DNA of 64,000 nucleotides from Endozoicomonas sp. 8E (GTDB lineage: Bacteria; Pseudomonadota; Gammaproteobacteria; Pseudomonadales; Endozoicomonadaceae). The notes beneath the pieces are model-generated. The model was not told where the DNA came from and searched no databases. It saw nothing but the letters and a program-made list of their open reading frames with translations. The stretch lies in the NCBI RefSeq assembly GCF_032883915.1, contig NZ_CP120717.1:7313918-7377917 (forward strand), written 5' to 3'. Below, piece after piece: positions 24,510-34,609 of the stretch. The first letter of the stretch is position 1. Every line of letters starts with the position of its first letter. A program made the position numbers and the translations under genes.

Positions 24510-25436
24510 ATGTTTATATTTATTCTGAAACGCATCGGCGTTGCGATTCCGACACTGTTCATTCTCGTTCTTTTGTCGTTCCTTCTGATGCAGATGGCTC
24601 CGGGCAGCCCTTTCACGGGCGATTTCAATATGCCACCGGAGATCCTGGCCAACCTTGAAGCCAAGTACCACCTCGACAAGCCGCTCTGGCAACAATTTGC
24701 CTATTACCTGAAAGACCTTCTGCAGGGCGACCTGGGACCGTCTTTCAAGTACAAGGATTACACTGTTAACGAACTGGTGGCCCAGAGCTTTCCGGTTTCC
24801 CTGACCATTGGCTCACTGGCGTTTTTATTCACCGTTATTGTGGGGGTTGGACTGGGAACTCTGGCAGCCCTGAAGCAAAATTCCTGGATCGACTACACCA
24901 TTATGACGTTCTCCATGGTGGGCGTCGTACTTCCTTCTTTTGTGATTGCGCCACTGATGGTACTGATCTTCTCCATCAGCCTGAAGTGGTTGCCTGCGGG
25001 TGGCTGGAACGATGGTAGCTGGCAGAACATGATTCTTCCTGTCGCCGCCATGGGTATTCTTTATGTAGCGGCAATAGCCCGAATCATGCGTTCCAGCATG
25101 ATTGAAACCCTGAACAGCAACTTTATTCGTACTGCCAGGGCCAAGGGTTTGCCAAAGCATCACATTATTCTCAAACATGCCCTGAAACCCTCATTGCTGC
25201 CTGTTGTTTCTTATCTGGGTCCGGCTTTCGTCGGCATTATCACTGGCTCAGTGGTGATTGAAACCGTGTTTGGCCTGCCGGGCATGGGCCAGCACTTTGT
25301 CAACGGAGCACTGAATCGGGATTACTCGCTGGTATTGGGACTGACGATCATCATTGGTTCACTGACCATCCTGTTCACCGCTATCGTCGATATTCTCTAT
25401 GGGCTGATCGATCCAAAAATCAGGGTGGGGGGTTAA
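24510..25436 (+). CDS. oppB: Oligopeptide ABC transporter permease OppB
   Basis: Inner-membrane permease subunit of the peptide importer. 308 residues, about six helices: MFIFILKRIGVAIPTLFILVLLSFLLM at the start, then the permease signature region ARIMRSSMIETLNSNFIRTARAKGLP (the EAA loop that contacts OppD/OppF) and the end FTAIVDILYGLIDPKIR. Length normal. Second gene of oppABCDF; oppC follows after 3 bp. Confidence 0.96.
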   Translation: MFIFILKRIGVAIPTLFILVLLSFLLMQMAPGSPFTGDFNMPPEILANLEAKYHLDKPLWQQFAYYLKDLLQGDLGPSFKYKDYTVNELVAQSFPVSLTIGSLAFLFTVIVGVGLGTLAALKQNSWIDYTIMTFSMVGVVLPSFVIAPLMVLIFSISLKWLPAGGWNDGSWQNMILPVAAMGILYVAAIARIMRSSMIETLNSNFIRTARAKGLPKHHIILKHALKPSLLPVVSYLGPAFVGIITGSVVIETVFGLPGMGQHFVNGALNRDYSLVLGLTIIIGSLTILFTAIVDILYGLIDPKIRVGG

Positions 25437-25439
25437 ACC

Positions 25440-26399
25440 ATGGCGTCTATTTCCATGAAAACCGGCACTGTGAATAACATGGTGAAAAAAGAGAGCCACA
25501 AGGCTGTGGAAAACTTCTCCGAACAGCTTGCCAACGAGCGGTTGGAGATTGAAGGGCGCAGCCTCTGGGCCGATGCCCGCCGACGCTTTCTGAGTAACAA
25601 AGCCGCGGTCGCCAGTATGATTGTTCTGGCAGCCGTCACTTTGCTCATTATCTTTGGCCCTGCGGCCAGTCAGTTCACTTATGAAGAAATTGACTGGGCC
25701 AATATGGCTGCACCACCCTCTATGGAAACCGGTCATTTCTTTGGTACCGACCACCTCGGTCGGGACCTTTTCGTACGGACCCTTGAAGGCGGACGAATCT
25801 CTTTCATGGTGGGTGCACTGGGGGCTCTGGTGGCCGTTATTATCGGAACCATTTATGGTGCCATGGCGGGCTTCCTGGGTGGCCGTGTTGATAACCTGAT
25901 GATGCGGGCCCTGGAAATTCTTCAGTCTTTCCCGTTTATGTTCCTGGTTATCCTGATGATCACCTTCTTTGGACGCTCCATACTGCTCATCTTTATTGCC
26001 ATAGGGGCCGTCTCCTGGCTGGATATGGCGCGTATCGTCAGGGGTCAGACCCTGAGCTTGAAGAGCAAGGAGTTTGTCGAAGCAGCCATCATCAGTGGCG
26101 CCAATTCCAGCCAGATTATTTTCCGTCACCTAATTCCTAACCTGCTCGGTATTGTGGTGGTTTACGCCTCCCTGCTGGTGCCCGGAATGATCCTGTTTGA
26201 ATCCTTCCTGAGCTTCCTGGGACTGGGTGTTCAGGAGCCCATGACCAGCTGGGGCGCACTGGTCAACGAGGGCGCCATCTCTATGGAAGTGGCAATCTGG
26301 CAACTGGCCTTCCCGACTGCTTTTCTGGTGATTACCCTGTTCTGTTTCAACTTTATTGGCGACGGGCTCCGTGATGCCCTGGACCCGAAGGATCGTTGA
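25440..26399 (+). CDS. oppC: Oligopeptide ABC transporter permease OppC
   Basis: Partner permease of OppB, 319 residues. A cytoplasmic N-terminal segment of about 50 residues precedes the first helix (AAVASMIVLAAVTLLIIFGP). Then GTDHLGRDLFVRTLEGGRIS, which is diagnostic for OppC/DppC, the EAA loop DMARIVRGQTLSLKSKEFVEAA, and the end FIGDGLRDALDPKDR. An in-frame ATG 8 codons in is a possible alternative start. Coupled to oppB (3 bp) and oppD. Confidence 0.95.
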   Translation: MASISMKTGTVNNMVKKESHKAVENFSEQLANERLEIEGRSLWADARRRFLSNKAAVASMIVLAAVTLLIIFGPAASQFTYEEIDWANMAAPPSMETGHFFGTDHLGRDLFVRTLEGGRISFMVGALGALVAVIIGTIYGAMAGFLGGRVDNLMMRALEILQSFPFMFLVILMITFFGRSILLIFIAIGAVSWLDMARIVRGQTLSLKSKEFVEAAIISGANSSQIIFRHLIPNLLGIVVVYASLLVPGMILFESFLSFLGLGVQEPMTSWGALVNEGAISMEVAIWQLAFPTAFLVITLFCFNFIGDGLRDALDPKDR

Positions 26400-26400
26400 T

Positions 26401-27396
26401 ATGCAACTATTAGATGTCGATAACCTGCGGGTTCGATTTACGACACCCGACGGGGATGTCACAGCCGTAAACAATATGACCTTTTCTCTGAACGCTGGCG
26501 AAACACTGGGTCTGGTAGGAGAGTCCGGGTCAGGTAAAAGTCAGACCGCTTTTGCCCTCATGGGACTGCTGGCCAAAAACGGCATTATTGAGGGTTCTGC
26601 CAAATTTGAGGGCCAGAACATTCTCGGTCTGAGTGAAACAGAGCTGAACCGTATTCGTGCCCAAAAGATCTCCATGATCTTCCAGGACCCCATGACCTCA
26701 CTGAATCCCTACATGAAAGTAGGGCCTCAATTAATGGAAGTTTTACAACTTCACGAAGGCATAAGCAAAAAAGAAGCCTTTGAAGAATCCGTAAAGATGC
26801 TGGATGCGGTAAAAATTCCTGAGGCTCGCAAGCGAATGAATATGTATCCCCATGAATTTTCAGGCGGCATGCGTCAGCGGGTTATGATTGCCATGGCGTT
26901 GCTGTGTCGTCCCAAACTGTTGATTGCTGACGAACCGACCACCGCACTGGACGTCACCGTTCAGGCCCAGATCATGGAGCTGTTGAATGAGCTGAAGACC
27001 GAGTTTAACACCGCCATCATTATGATCACTCACGACCTGGGGGTTGTGGCCGGCATCTGTGACAAGGTACTGGTGATGTACGCCGGTCGTACCATGGAAT
27101 ATGGCACCACCAACGAGGTCTTCTATGATCCTCGTCATCCTTACTCCCGAGGCCTGCTGGGTGCGATTCCACGACTGGATACAGAGGGTGAAACTCTGCC
27201 CACTATTCCGGGCAATCCTCCGAACCTGTTGAGCCTTCCACAGGGCTGTCCTTTCCAGGAGCGTTGCCCCCACGTCATACCACGTTGCCAGCAGGAAGCG
27301 CCGCCACTGGAGAGCTTTGGCGAAGGTCGTCAAAAAGCCTGTTTCTGGACACCCGACAACCCCGTAAATACTTCCGGCAGGGGGGTGGCAGCATGA
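26401..27396 (+). CDS. oppD: Oligopeptide transporter ATP-binding protein OppD
   Basis: One of two ATPases powering the importer. 331 residues with Walker A GESGSGKSQT, Q-loop region MIFQDPMTSLNP, signature FSGGMRQRVMIAMAL, Walker B LLIADEPTTALD and switch His ITHDLG. The C-terminal cysteines (GCPFQERCPHVIPRC) fit the Fe-S-like motif seen in Opp/Dpp ATPases. Start at ATG 26401, 1 bp after the oppC stop, not at the in-frame codon at 26356. Confidence 0.96.
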   Translation: MQLLDVDNLRVRFTTPDGDVTAVNNMTFSLNAGETLGLVGESGSGKSQTAFALMGLLAKNGIIEGSAKFEGQNILGLSETELNRIRAQKISMIFQDPMTSLNPYMKVGPQLMEVLQLHEGISKKEAFEESVKMLDAVKIPEARKRMNMYPHEFSGGMRQRVMIAMALLCRPKLLIADEPTTALDVTVQAQIMELLNELKTEFNTAIIMITHDLGVVAGICDKVLVMYAGRTMEYGTTNEVFYDPRHPYSRGLLGAIPRLDTEGETLPTIPGNPPNLLSLPQGCPFQERCPHVIPRCQQEAPPLESFGEGRQKACFWTPDNPVNTSGRGVAA

Positions 27397-28418
27397 GCCT
27401 TCAGCCAGCTATAAAAAGCCCTCAGCAAGCTATAGAGAGCCCTCAGCCTATTTTGAAAGTGCGGGATGTTAAGGTTCATTTCCCGATTCATAAAGCCAAA
27501 AACTGGCCCTGGGAGAAATCCCCGGTCCTCAAAGCCGTTGATGGTGTCAGTTTTGATCTCTTCGAAGGAGAAACCCTGGGCGTCGTAGGTGAGTCCGGTT
27601 GCGGCAAATCAACACTGGCTCGCTCGATCATTGGTCTGGTGAAGGCTACGGAGGGTGAAATTCTCTGGCAGGACGGCAATATTGCCGGGCTACCGGAAAA
27701 AGCCATGAAAAATATCCGTAAGGATATCCAGATGATTTTTCAGGACCCTCTGGCATCACTGAACCCGAGAATGACCGTAGGCGATATCATTGCCGAGCCT
27801 CTTCGAAACTATTATCCGGATCTCTCGAAAGATGAGATTCTTTCCCGGGTTCGTGAAATGATGGCCAGGGTGGGCCTGCTGCCCAATGTTATTAACCGCT
27901 ATCCCCATGAGTTCTCTGGTGGTCAGTGTCAGCGTATTGGTATTGCCCGGGCACTGATTCTCAAGCCGAAACTGGTGATCTGTGATGAGCCGGTGAGTGC
28001 TTTGGACGTGTCCATCCAGGCTCAGGTGGTTAACCTGCTGAAAGAGCTTCAGCAACAGATGGGGCTGTCACTGATCTTTATTGCCCACGACCTGAGCGTA
28101 GTCAAGCACATCAGTGACCGCGTACTGGTGATGTACCTGGGTAATGAGGTAGAGACCGCCAAGGCCGAGCCGATGTACGATGCCCCCCGTCATCCTTACA
28201 CCAAAGCGTTGTTATCGGCGGTGCCTATCCCTGATCCGAAAATGGAAAAAGAGAAGGAGATTGAACTGCTGGAAGGCGACCTGCCATCACCTATCAACCC
28301 ACCCAGCGGCTGTGTCTTCAGAACCCGCTGCCCGATAGCAGAAGCCAGCTGCGCCGAGCATCGTCCAAGATTGATGGATGTAGGCAACCAGCATTTTGCG
28401 GCCTGTCCCAAGGCCTGA
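27393..28418 (+). CDS. oppF: Oligopeptide transporter ATP-binding protein OppF
   Basis: Second ATPase of the importer. 341 residues with Walker A GESGCGKSTL, signature FSGGQCQRIGIARAL, Walker B LVICDEPVSALD and IAHDLSVV. C-terminal cysteines GCVFRTRCPIAEASC as in OppD. The first 25 residues contain an unusual internal repeat (KSPQQAIESPQPI). The start overlaps the oppD stop (ATGA at 27393); the frame reaches further upstream but only as an overlap of oppD. Last gene of the operon. Confidence 0.96.
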   Translation: MSLQPAIKSPQQAIESPQPILKVRDVKVHFPIHKAKNWPWEKSPVLKAVDGVSFDLFEGETLGVVGESGCGKSTLARSIIGLVKATEGEILWQDGNIAGLPEKAMKNIRKDIQMIFQDPLASLNPRMTVGDIIAEPLRNYYPDLSKDEILSRVREMMARVGLLPNVINRYPHEFSGGQCQRIGIARALILKPKLVICDEPVSALDVSIQAQVVNLLKELQQQMGLSLIFIAHDLSVVKHISDRVLVMYLGNEVETAKAEPMYDAPRHPYTKALLSAVPIPDPKMEKEKEIELLEGDLPSPINPPSGCVFRTRCPIAEASCAEHRPRLMDVGNQHFAACPKA

Positions 28419-28465
28419 ACCTGTACTTCTTGCCATATCTGCTGACGTGGATATGGCTCCCTTTC

Positions 28466-29474
28466 TCATAAACCTGCAGAGCAAAACAGACAACTGACCG
28501 GCAAAGCCATTAGCTGATCCGAGAAGGACAGTACCCTGTCTCCGTAATAGACAATAACACCCCGTTGAATACATCCTGTTTTTATCAGCATTTCCTGAGC
28601 CGCAAACATTTCCTTCTTGATCGTTAAGCCTGCTTTCACTTCAATACCTGTCGCTCGTCCGTTATGTCCGGACAAAATAAAATCCAACTCTCGTTTGTTT
28701 TTGTCACGGTAATGAAACAGTTGACAGTCCTCATCACTGACAGCGATGGCTTTCAGCAATTCTGAGCAAACCCAGGTTTCCATCATTGGGTCCATCAGAT
28801 TTTTATCAGCCTGAAGCAAATCTTCACTGATACCTCTTAGGGCACAAAGCAGTCCAGTGTCCACAAAATGGATTTTGGCCTGCTTGACACTTCGTTTCAG
28901 CTCATTACGATGCCAGCCGGGAACTCGCTTCACCAGATAAAGATTTTCCAATGCCGAAACGTACTTCTGTACCGATTTAATATCCATCTGCAAAGCCTTT
29001 CCAAGACTGGCATAGTTCAGAGCATCTGATGAAATACAAGCTAACAGCTTCAGTAGTTGGACCATTTCATCCGAACTCAACTCGCCCAGCCAGAGAATCT
29101 GCCAGTGTGGGCAGCGTCATAAGATCAACAGAACCAGTCAGAATAAAAGAACCAGGCCGACGATCTTCATCCACTAACAATTTGATAGTACGAATCAGTT
29201 CAGGGGCCCTCTGAAACTCATCAATAATGACCGGGCGTGATTGTTGACGCAGCAAGCCAATAGGATCATCACGGGCAATGGAGAGAATATTTTCATCATC
29301 CAAAGTTAGATAACTACCCTTTTCCTTTAACTCGCACATTTCCAGAAGATGCTTGCTCAGAGTAGTCTTTCCAGACTGCCTTGGACCGGTTATCACCACT
29401 ACGGGTGTATCAGTCAGGCATTCCTGAAGATGACGTTCAACAGCTCTGGTGATATAGGACATATTTTCGACCAA
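28466..29474 (-). pseudogene. Broken AAA ATPase of the DUF4143 family
   Basis: The first part (ATG 29474, 135 codons) has an AAA domain with Walker A GPRQSGKTTLSKHL, Walker B VIIDEFQRAPEL and FILTGSVDLMTLPTLADSLAGRVE, then runs out of frame. The second part (in frame 28466-29080) has the DUF4143 C-terminal domain: SLGKALQMDIKSVQKYVSALENLYLV, HFVDTGLLCALRG, LFHYRDKNKRELDFIL and GIEVKAG. In intact members roughly 70-100 residues separate these parts; here SLAGRVE joins directly to SSDEMVQLLKLL with a frame change, so an internal deletion has destroyed the gene. Intact members are cytosolic ATPases of unclear role. Standalone, convergent with oppF. Confidence 0.85.
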
Positions 29475-29883
29475 AATGGATTTTAAAACCGACTATTATG
29501 GATTTTTATTGAGACTAAAATGGATTTCCAATAGAAATATAATGAATTTAAATACTCAGTCATATTCCCTGTCAGCTGGTTTGCGGCGAAACCCATGTCT
29601 CCGCAAGCCACTCAGACTCAACAGCTGAAAGCTCGACATCTCCCCTGAAGGAAGCTGATTAATTATGCTTCGGGGGTTGTCATCTGGGCATTTCAAGGGT
29701 TTAATTCGCGCATTCTAAACAGCCCTGAGCTTGATCAAGGATCGAGCCTTCCGACAGAGTGAAACGCTTAATAAGTGGTTCCCATTCACTGTTGGTTCTT
29801 AATTTCCAGTTTCTCTATCCCTGTCCTGACTGGCTGGTTGGACCTTCCCGTTATTGAAGGTCGGTTTTAAAAGGAAAGGCATC
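29475..29883. promoter_or_regulatory. Upstream region of the polyamine operon
   Basis: About 400 bp between the broken ATPase gene and speE. It must carry the spe operon promoter. One imperfect hairpin is visible (CCCCTGAAG near 29644 with CTTCGGGGG near 29670). The end holds a clear ribosome site, AAGGAAAGG, 5 bp before the speE ATG at 29884. I see no known riboswitch. Confidence 0.4.
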
Positions 29884-30762
29884 ATGCTAAAAGACAATAC
29901 ATACCTCGAAACCCTCTATGATGGCTACGGCCAGAGCTTTTCCGTCGATGAGATGTTGTTCGAACAAAAAACCGAACACCAGCATCTGGTCATATTCAAC
30001 AATAAGATGTTTGGTCGCATGATGGCACTGGACGGTGTTATCCAGACCACAGAAAAAGATGAGTTTATCTATCACGAAATGATGACTCATGTACCGATCC
30101 TGACTCATGGTAGCGCCCGACGTGTTCTGATCATTGGTGGTGGTGACGGTGGTATCCTGCGTGAAGTGCTGAAGCACAAAAGCATTGAACACGTCACTAT
30201 GGTTGAGATTGATGGCGCAGTGGTCGATATGTGTAAAAAATGGCTGCCTGATCACTCCGCTGGCGCTTACGAAGATCCACGGGCCCACCTGGTGATTGAC
30301 GACGGCATCAACTTTGTCAGTGACTGTGAAAAAACACCTGACGGCAGCTTTGACGTCATCATTTCTGACTGTACAGACCCCATCGGTCCCGGTGAAGTGC
30401 TGTTCTCTTCAGAGTTTTATGCTGGCTGCAAACGTCTGCTAAAAGAAGGTGGCATCTTTGTCGCTCAGAACGGCGTCTGCTTTATGCAACTGGATGAAGT
30501 AGAGACTACCAGCCGTCGTCTGGGTCATTATATGGAAGACTGCTACTTCTACAGTGCTGCTGTACCCACTTATGTAGGTGGTACCATGACCTTTGCCTGG
30601 GGCTCCGACAATCCCGAAGCCCGTCACGTTTCTCTGGCAACGGTGACTGAACGTTTTGAAGCCTGCGGTGTCGAAACACGTTATTACACTCCCGCTATCC
30701 ACAAGGCAGCTTTTGCTCTGCCCGGATACGTAGAAAAGGCGATACAGAAGGTCAATGACTAA
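29884..30762 (+). CDS. speE: Spermidine synthase (putrescine aminopropyltransferase)
   Basis: Transfers an aminopropyl group from decarboxylated AdoMet to putrescine to give spermidine. 292 residues; landmarks [17 protein letters not shown], the nucleotide-binding [18 protein letters not shown], the catalytic region [18 protein letters not shown] and [12 protein letters not shown]. These are the family residues in order. The start is taken at ATG 29884 because a strong ribosome site precedes it; an in-frame codon at 29854 lacks one. First gene of speE-speA-speD-speB; it overlaps speA by 8 bp. Confidence 0.96.
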   Translation: MLKDNTYLETLYDGYGQSFSVDEMLFEQKTEHQHLVIFNNKMFGRMMALDGVIQTTEKDEFIYHEMMTHVPILTHGSARRVLIIGGGDGGILREVLKHKSIEHVTMVEIDGAVVDMCKKWLPDHSAGAYEDPRAHLVIDDGINFVSDCEKTPDGSFDVIISDCTDPIGPGEVLFSSEFYAGCKRLLKEGGIFVAQNGVCFMQLDEVETTSRRLGHYMEDCYFYSAAVPTYVGGTMTFAWGSDNPEARHVSLATVTERFEACGVETRYYTPAIHKAAFALPGYVEKAIQKVND

Positions 30763-32737
30763 CCCAGTGATGCCCGGCTTTCCAGAAGGCCCGATTAACA
30801 ACCTTGACACGGTGAACAGAGAAAGAGGATGGAGCGTGGAAGCCTCACGCTCCACCTACAATGCCCGCTATTGGAGCCAGGGATACTTCGATATTAACGA
30901 TGATGGCGAAGTCGTCTATCTGCCCAGGGGCAGACCGGCAGTCAGTCTCAATAATATTGCCGCGCAACTGGTACGCAAAGGTGCATCATTGCCCATCCTG
31001 GTACGTTTCCCGGAGATTCTCCACGATCGGGTTAACACACTGTGTGATGCCTTTAACCAGGCCATTGGGGAATATGGCTATCGCAATGATTACCTTGCGG
31101 TTTACCCCATCAAGGTGAATCAGCAGCGAGCCGTGGTTGAAGAGATTCTGGAAAGTCAGGCCGCCAGACAGGATCGCCAACTGGGTCTTGAGTCTGGCAG
31201 TAAACCTGAGTTGCTGGCGGTACTGGCCATGGCCAAGCGTGCCAGCTCTGTCATTGTCTGCAATGGCTACAAAGACAGAGAATACATTCGTCTGGCACTG
31301 ATTGGTGAAAAACTGGGGCATCAGGTCTATATCGTTCTGGAAAAAATCACCGAACTGGAAATGGTTCTTAAAGAGGCCAATGAACTGGGTGTCACCCCAA
31401 GGCTGGGGCTTCGTGTTCGCCTTGCTTCCCAAGGCAAGGGAAAATGGCAGGCCAGTGGTGGCGAGAAATCCAAGTTTGGTCTGTCTGCCAGCCAGGTACT
31501 GAATGTCATCAAGCGGCTAAAAGACAGTGGCAACATGGACTCTTTGCAGCTATTGCATTTCCATCTGGGCTCCCAGATGTCAAATATTCGTGATATCCGC
31601 AAGGGCATCAGCGAATGCGCGAGAGTTTATGCAGAACTTTATCGCTTGGGTGCACCGATCCATTGCCTGGACGTGGGCGGCGGTCTGGCTGTGGACTACG
31701 AAGGTACCCGAAGCCAGAGTACCTGCTCCATGAATTACAGCCTCCAGGAATATGCGAACAATATCGTTTATACCCTGGGGGATCTTTGCGCCGAACAGGC
31801 CATTCCTGTTCCCAGGATTATATCCGAGTCGGGTAGGAACCTGACGGCCCATCATGCCGTTCTGATCACCGACGTTGTGGGTGTTGAAAGCTACGAGCCG
31901 GAAGAACCTGATGCACCGGGCAAAGAGGCTCCACAACTTCTCCATAACATGTGGCGCTCCTGGCAAGATCTGGTGAAAGGTGTTGAGCAACGGGCACTGG
32001 TTGAGCTGTTCCACGACACCCAGAGTGACCTTTCAGAGGTTCATACCCAGTTCGGAATCGGTCTGCTGGATCTTGAGCAAAGAGCTTGGGCAGAAAGTAT
32101 TAATTTGAGAATCTGTTATGAGCTGTCCAGACGACTGTCTCATAAAAACCGCTCTCACAGACCTCTGATTGATGAGCTGAGTGAAAAACTGGCTGACAAA
32201 TTCTATGTCAACTTTTCACTGTTTCAATCTCTACCCGATGCCTGGGGGATTGATCAGGTTTTCCCGGTGCTGCCACTTTCCGGCCTGAACCGTCCACCGG
32301 AAAAGCGGGCCGTTATGCTGGATATTACCTGTGACTCCGATGGCACCATTGACCAGTACGTTGATGGTCAAGGTATTGAAACCACTCTGCCGGTACCTGA
32401 GTGGCACCCGGACAAGCCTTATATGATTGGTATTTTCCTGATCGGAGCCTATCAGGAAATTCTGGGTGATATGCACAACTTATTTGGCGACACCGACACG
32501 GTATCTGTTCGTGTCACGGATCTGGGATTAATTGAGATGTTTGATTTCCAGACCGGAGACACAGTAGAAGACGTTCTCAAGTACGTCAATCTGAAGCCGG
32601 AAAGCTTCCTGCATACCTATAAGAAACTGGTGGAAGAGTATCTGCCAGAATCCAGTCGTGCCTCTGTGCTGGCAGAGCTGGAAGCAGGCCTGAAGGGCTA
32701 CACCTACCTTGAACACTTGGGAGGAATTGAGCTGTGA
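30755..32737 (+). CDS. speA: Biosynthetic arginine decarboxylase
   Basis: PLP enzyme that turns arginine into agmatine, first step of this operon's pathway. 660 residues, close to the 658 of E. coli SpeA. Seen: [17 protein letters not shown] with the PLP lysine, [25 protein letters not shown] and [22 protein letters not shown], then the C-terminal part with [13 protein letters not shown], where the decarboxylase Cys and substrate Asp sit. No signal peptide is evident. It overlaps speE by 8 bp; speD starts on its stop (TGATG). Confidence 0.96.
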   Translation: MTNPVMPGFPEGPINNLDTVNRERGWSVEASRSTYNARYWSQGYFDINDDGEVVYLPRGRPAVSLNNIAAQLVRKGASLPILVRFPEILHDRVNTLCDAFNQAIGEYGYRNDYLAVYPIKVNQQRAVVEEILESQAARQDRQLGLESGSKPELLAVLAMAKRASSVIVCNGYKDREYIRLALIGEKLGHQVYIVLEKITELEMVLKEANELGVTPRLGLRVRLASQGKGKWQASGGEKSKFGLSASQVLNVIKRLKDSGNMDSLQLLHFHLGSQMSNIRDIRKGISECARVYAELYRLGAPIHCLDVGGGLAVDYEGTRSQSTCSMNYSLQEYANNIVYTLGDLCAEQAIPVPRIISESGRNLTAHHAVLITDVVGVESYEPEEPDAPGKEAPQLLHNMWRSWQDLVKGVEQRALVELFHDTQSDLSEVHTQFGIGLLDLEQRAWAESINLRICYELSRRLSHKNRSHRPLIDELSEKLADKFYVNFSLFQSLPDAWGIDQVFPVLPLSGLNRPPEKRAVMLDITCDSDGTIDQYVDGQGIETTLPVPEWHPDKPYMIGIFLIGAYQEILGDMHNLFGDTDTVSVRVTDLGLIEMFDFQTGDTVEDVLKYVNLKPESFLHTYKKLVEEYLPESSRASVLAELEAGLKGYTYLEHLGGIEL

Positions 32738-33666
32738 TGTTCTTCGAAGGCTCCGAAAAAAAAGTAGAAGTCATTACAGCGGCTGAAGCCGGTTCGCTGC
32801 GTGGACTGGGCAAAAACTTCTGGTCCGATATGGTAGCCAGGGCTCAGGCGGACATTCTGACGACCCTGAGCAATGACTACTGCGACGCTTACCTGCTGTC
32901 TGAATCCAGCCTCTTTGTCTGGGAAGATCGTTTCCTGATGCTGACCTGCGGAACCACAACTCTGGTCGATGCCTTCCTGTTTTTTCTGGAACATGTGGCT
33001 GACGAACACATTCTGTTTGCCAGCTTTCAGCGCAAAAATGAGTACCTTTCACATCTGCAGAAAACCTCTTTTGAGGAGGATATTAACCGGATTCAGTCTG
33101 AGCTGGAGGGTAGCGCTTTCCGTATTGGTAGTCTGGACAGTCACCACAACTATATCTTTCATCTGAATCGTCCCTATCAGCCTGAAGCCGATGACCAGAC
33201 CAGTGAATTACTGATGTATCACATCAAAGGTGGGAGCGCTCGATATCTGCGCAGTGAAGGGCAAACGATTGAAGGTATCCGAAAACTACTCAGACTGGAT
33301 GAAATATTGCCCGGTTTTGATCTGAGTGACTGGCTGTTTGAGCCTTTTGGATACTCTCTCAACGCCATCAGAGGTGATCGTTACGCCACTTTTCATATCA
33401 CACCTCAGGAGGACAGCTCCTATGTCAGCTTTGAGACCAACCTGAATATGGAAGACGCTGCTATTCTGGAAAGTCTTCTGGAAGCCCTGCGCCCGGGCAG
33501 CTGGGATCTGATTGGCTTTAATGCACCGGCTCCCCTGCGGGAAAATGGTGAGTTCAGCTGTCTGACAGAGTGCCTTCTGCCTTTGGCCTGTGGTTATGAT
33601 ATGAGTTTTAATCATTACCAGCATACAGAGCAGCGCTCACTAAAGGCCGTGGAACTGACGGGATAA
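32737..33666 (+). CDS. speD: S-adenosylmethionine decarboxylase proenzyme, eukaryotic type
   Basis: Makes decarboxylated AdoMet for SpeE. The 309-residue protein resembles the animal/plant/fungal enzyme (PF01536 type), not either short bacterial SpeD. Seen: [11 protein letters not shown] at the start, the self-cleavage site [10 protein letters not shown] (Ser57 would become the pyruvoyl group; human Ser68), LTCGTTTL with Cys71 (human Cys82), FGYSLNAI with Ser207 and FHITP with His220 (processing residues), and SYVSFETN. Length matches the human enzyme (334) far better than bacterial ones (~130 or ~264). Every catalytic residue I can check is kept, so it is probably active. It sits between speA and speB and is coupled to speA by TGATG. 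Acquisition from a eukaryote or a rare bacterial lineage of this type are both possible. Confidence 0.9.
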   Translation: MFFEGSEKKVEVITAAEAGSLRGLGKNFWSDMVARAQADILTTLSNDYCDAYLLSESSLFVWEDRFLMLTCGTTTLVDAFLFFLEHVADEHILFASFQRKNEYLSHLQKTSFEEDINRIQSELEGSAFRIGSLDSHHNYIFHLNRPYQPEADDQTSELLMYHIKGGSARYLRSEGQTIEGIRKLLRLDEILPGFDLSDWLFEPFGYSLNAIRGDRYATFHITPQEDSSYVSFETNLNMEDAAILESLLEALRPGSWDLIGFNAPAPLRENGEFSCLTECLLPLACGYDMSFNHYQHTEQRSLKAVELTG

Positions 33667-33670
33667 GACC

Positions 33671-34597
33671 ATGACTACGCTGAAAAGAAAGGAAGACCAC
33701 TCCCTTTACGCTAATGCCTTTGGCTTTCTGCGGCTGTCGCTGGATTTCAATCCTGTTCAGTCTGGTGCTGACCTGATCATTACCGGCATTCCGTTTGATC
33801 TGGCGACTACAGGCCGCAGCGGTGCTCGCTTTGGTCCTGAGGCTATTCGCAAGGCTTCAGTCAACCTGACCTGGGAAGGCAAGCGCTGGCCCTGGTTCTT
33901 CAACCTGAAAGACCATCTGTCTTTGGCTGACTGCGGTGATCTGGTCTTTGAATGCGGTAACGCTCAGGATATGAGCGATACCCTGTTCCAACATGCTGAC
34001 CGGTTATTGTCTGTTGGCAAACGTATGCTGACGTTTGGCGGCGATCACTTTATTACCCTGCCTTTGCTCAGAGCCCACGCCAAACATTATGGCCCTCTGG
34101 CACTGATTCATTTTGATGCTCATACCGATGACTATGACCAAGGTGGTAAATTTGACCACGGAACCATGTTTTATCATGCCCAGGTTGAAGGGTTGATTGA
34201 TACCTCGGCTTCGACCCAGGTTGGTATTCGAACCAATTACGATCACAAGAACACCCCCTTCAACGTTCTGGATGCCAGTTACGTTAACAGTGCCCCAGTG
34301 GCAGAGATAGTTGACAATATACGTAAAAAAACAGGTAATCGTCGTGTTTACCTGACCTTTGATATCGACTGTCTGGACCCGGCTTATGCTCCGGGAACCG
34401 GAACCCCGGTTTGTGGCGGCCTGACCTCTGACCGGGCTTTACAGCTGCTCAGAGGTCTTGAAGGTCTGGATATTGTGGGCATGGATGTGGTTGAAGTCGC
34501 GCCAGCTTACGATCACGCCGATATTACCGCTCTGGCAGGTGCTACGATAGCTCTTGAGATGCTTTATCTTCAGGCAGCCCAATCAAGAGCCACCTGA
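33671..34597 (+). CDS. speB: Agmatinase
   Basis: Manganese ureohydrolase that splits agmatine into putrescine and urea, linking SpeA to SpeE. 308 residues. Metal ligands are visible in the expected order: [16 protein letters not shown] and [17 protein letters not shown]. The N-terminal [22 protein letters not shown] is typical of agmatinases. Starts 5 bp after speD. Arginase or other ureohydrolases share these motifs, but the neighbouring arginine decarboxylase supports agmatinase. Confidence 0.95.
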   Translation: MTTLKRKEDHSLYANAFGFLRLSLDFNPVQSGADLIITGIPFDLATTGRSGARFGPEAIRKASVNLTWEGKRWPWFFNLKDHLSLADCGDLVFECGNAQDMSDTLFQHADRLLSVGKRMLTFGGDHFITLPLLRAHAKHYGPLALIHFDAHTDDYDQGGKFDHGTMFYHAQVEGLIDTSASTQVGIRTNYDHKNTPFNVLDASYVNSAPVAEIVDNIRKKTGNRRVYLTFDIDCLDPAYAPGTGTPVCGGLTSDRALQLLRGLEGLDIVGMDVVEVAPAYDHADITALAGATIALEMLYLQAAQSRAT

Positions 34598-34609
34598 CAA
34601 ATATCCGGC

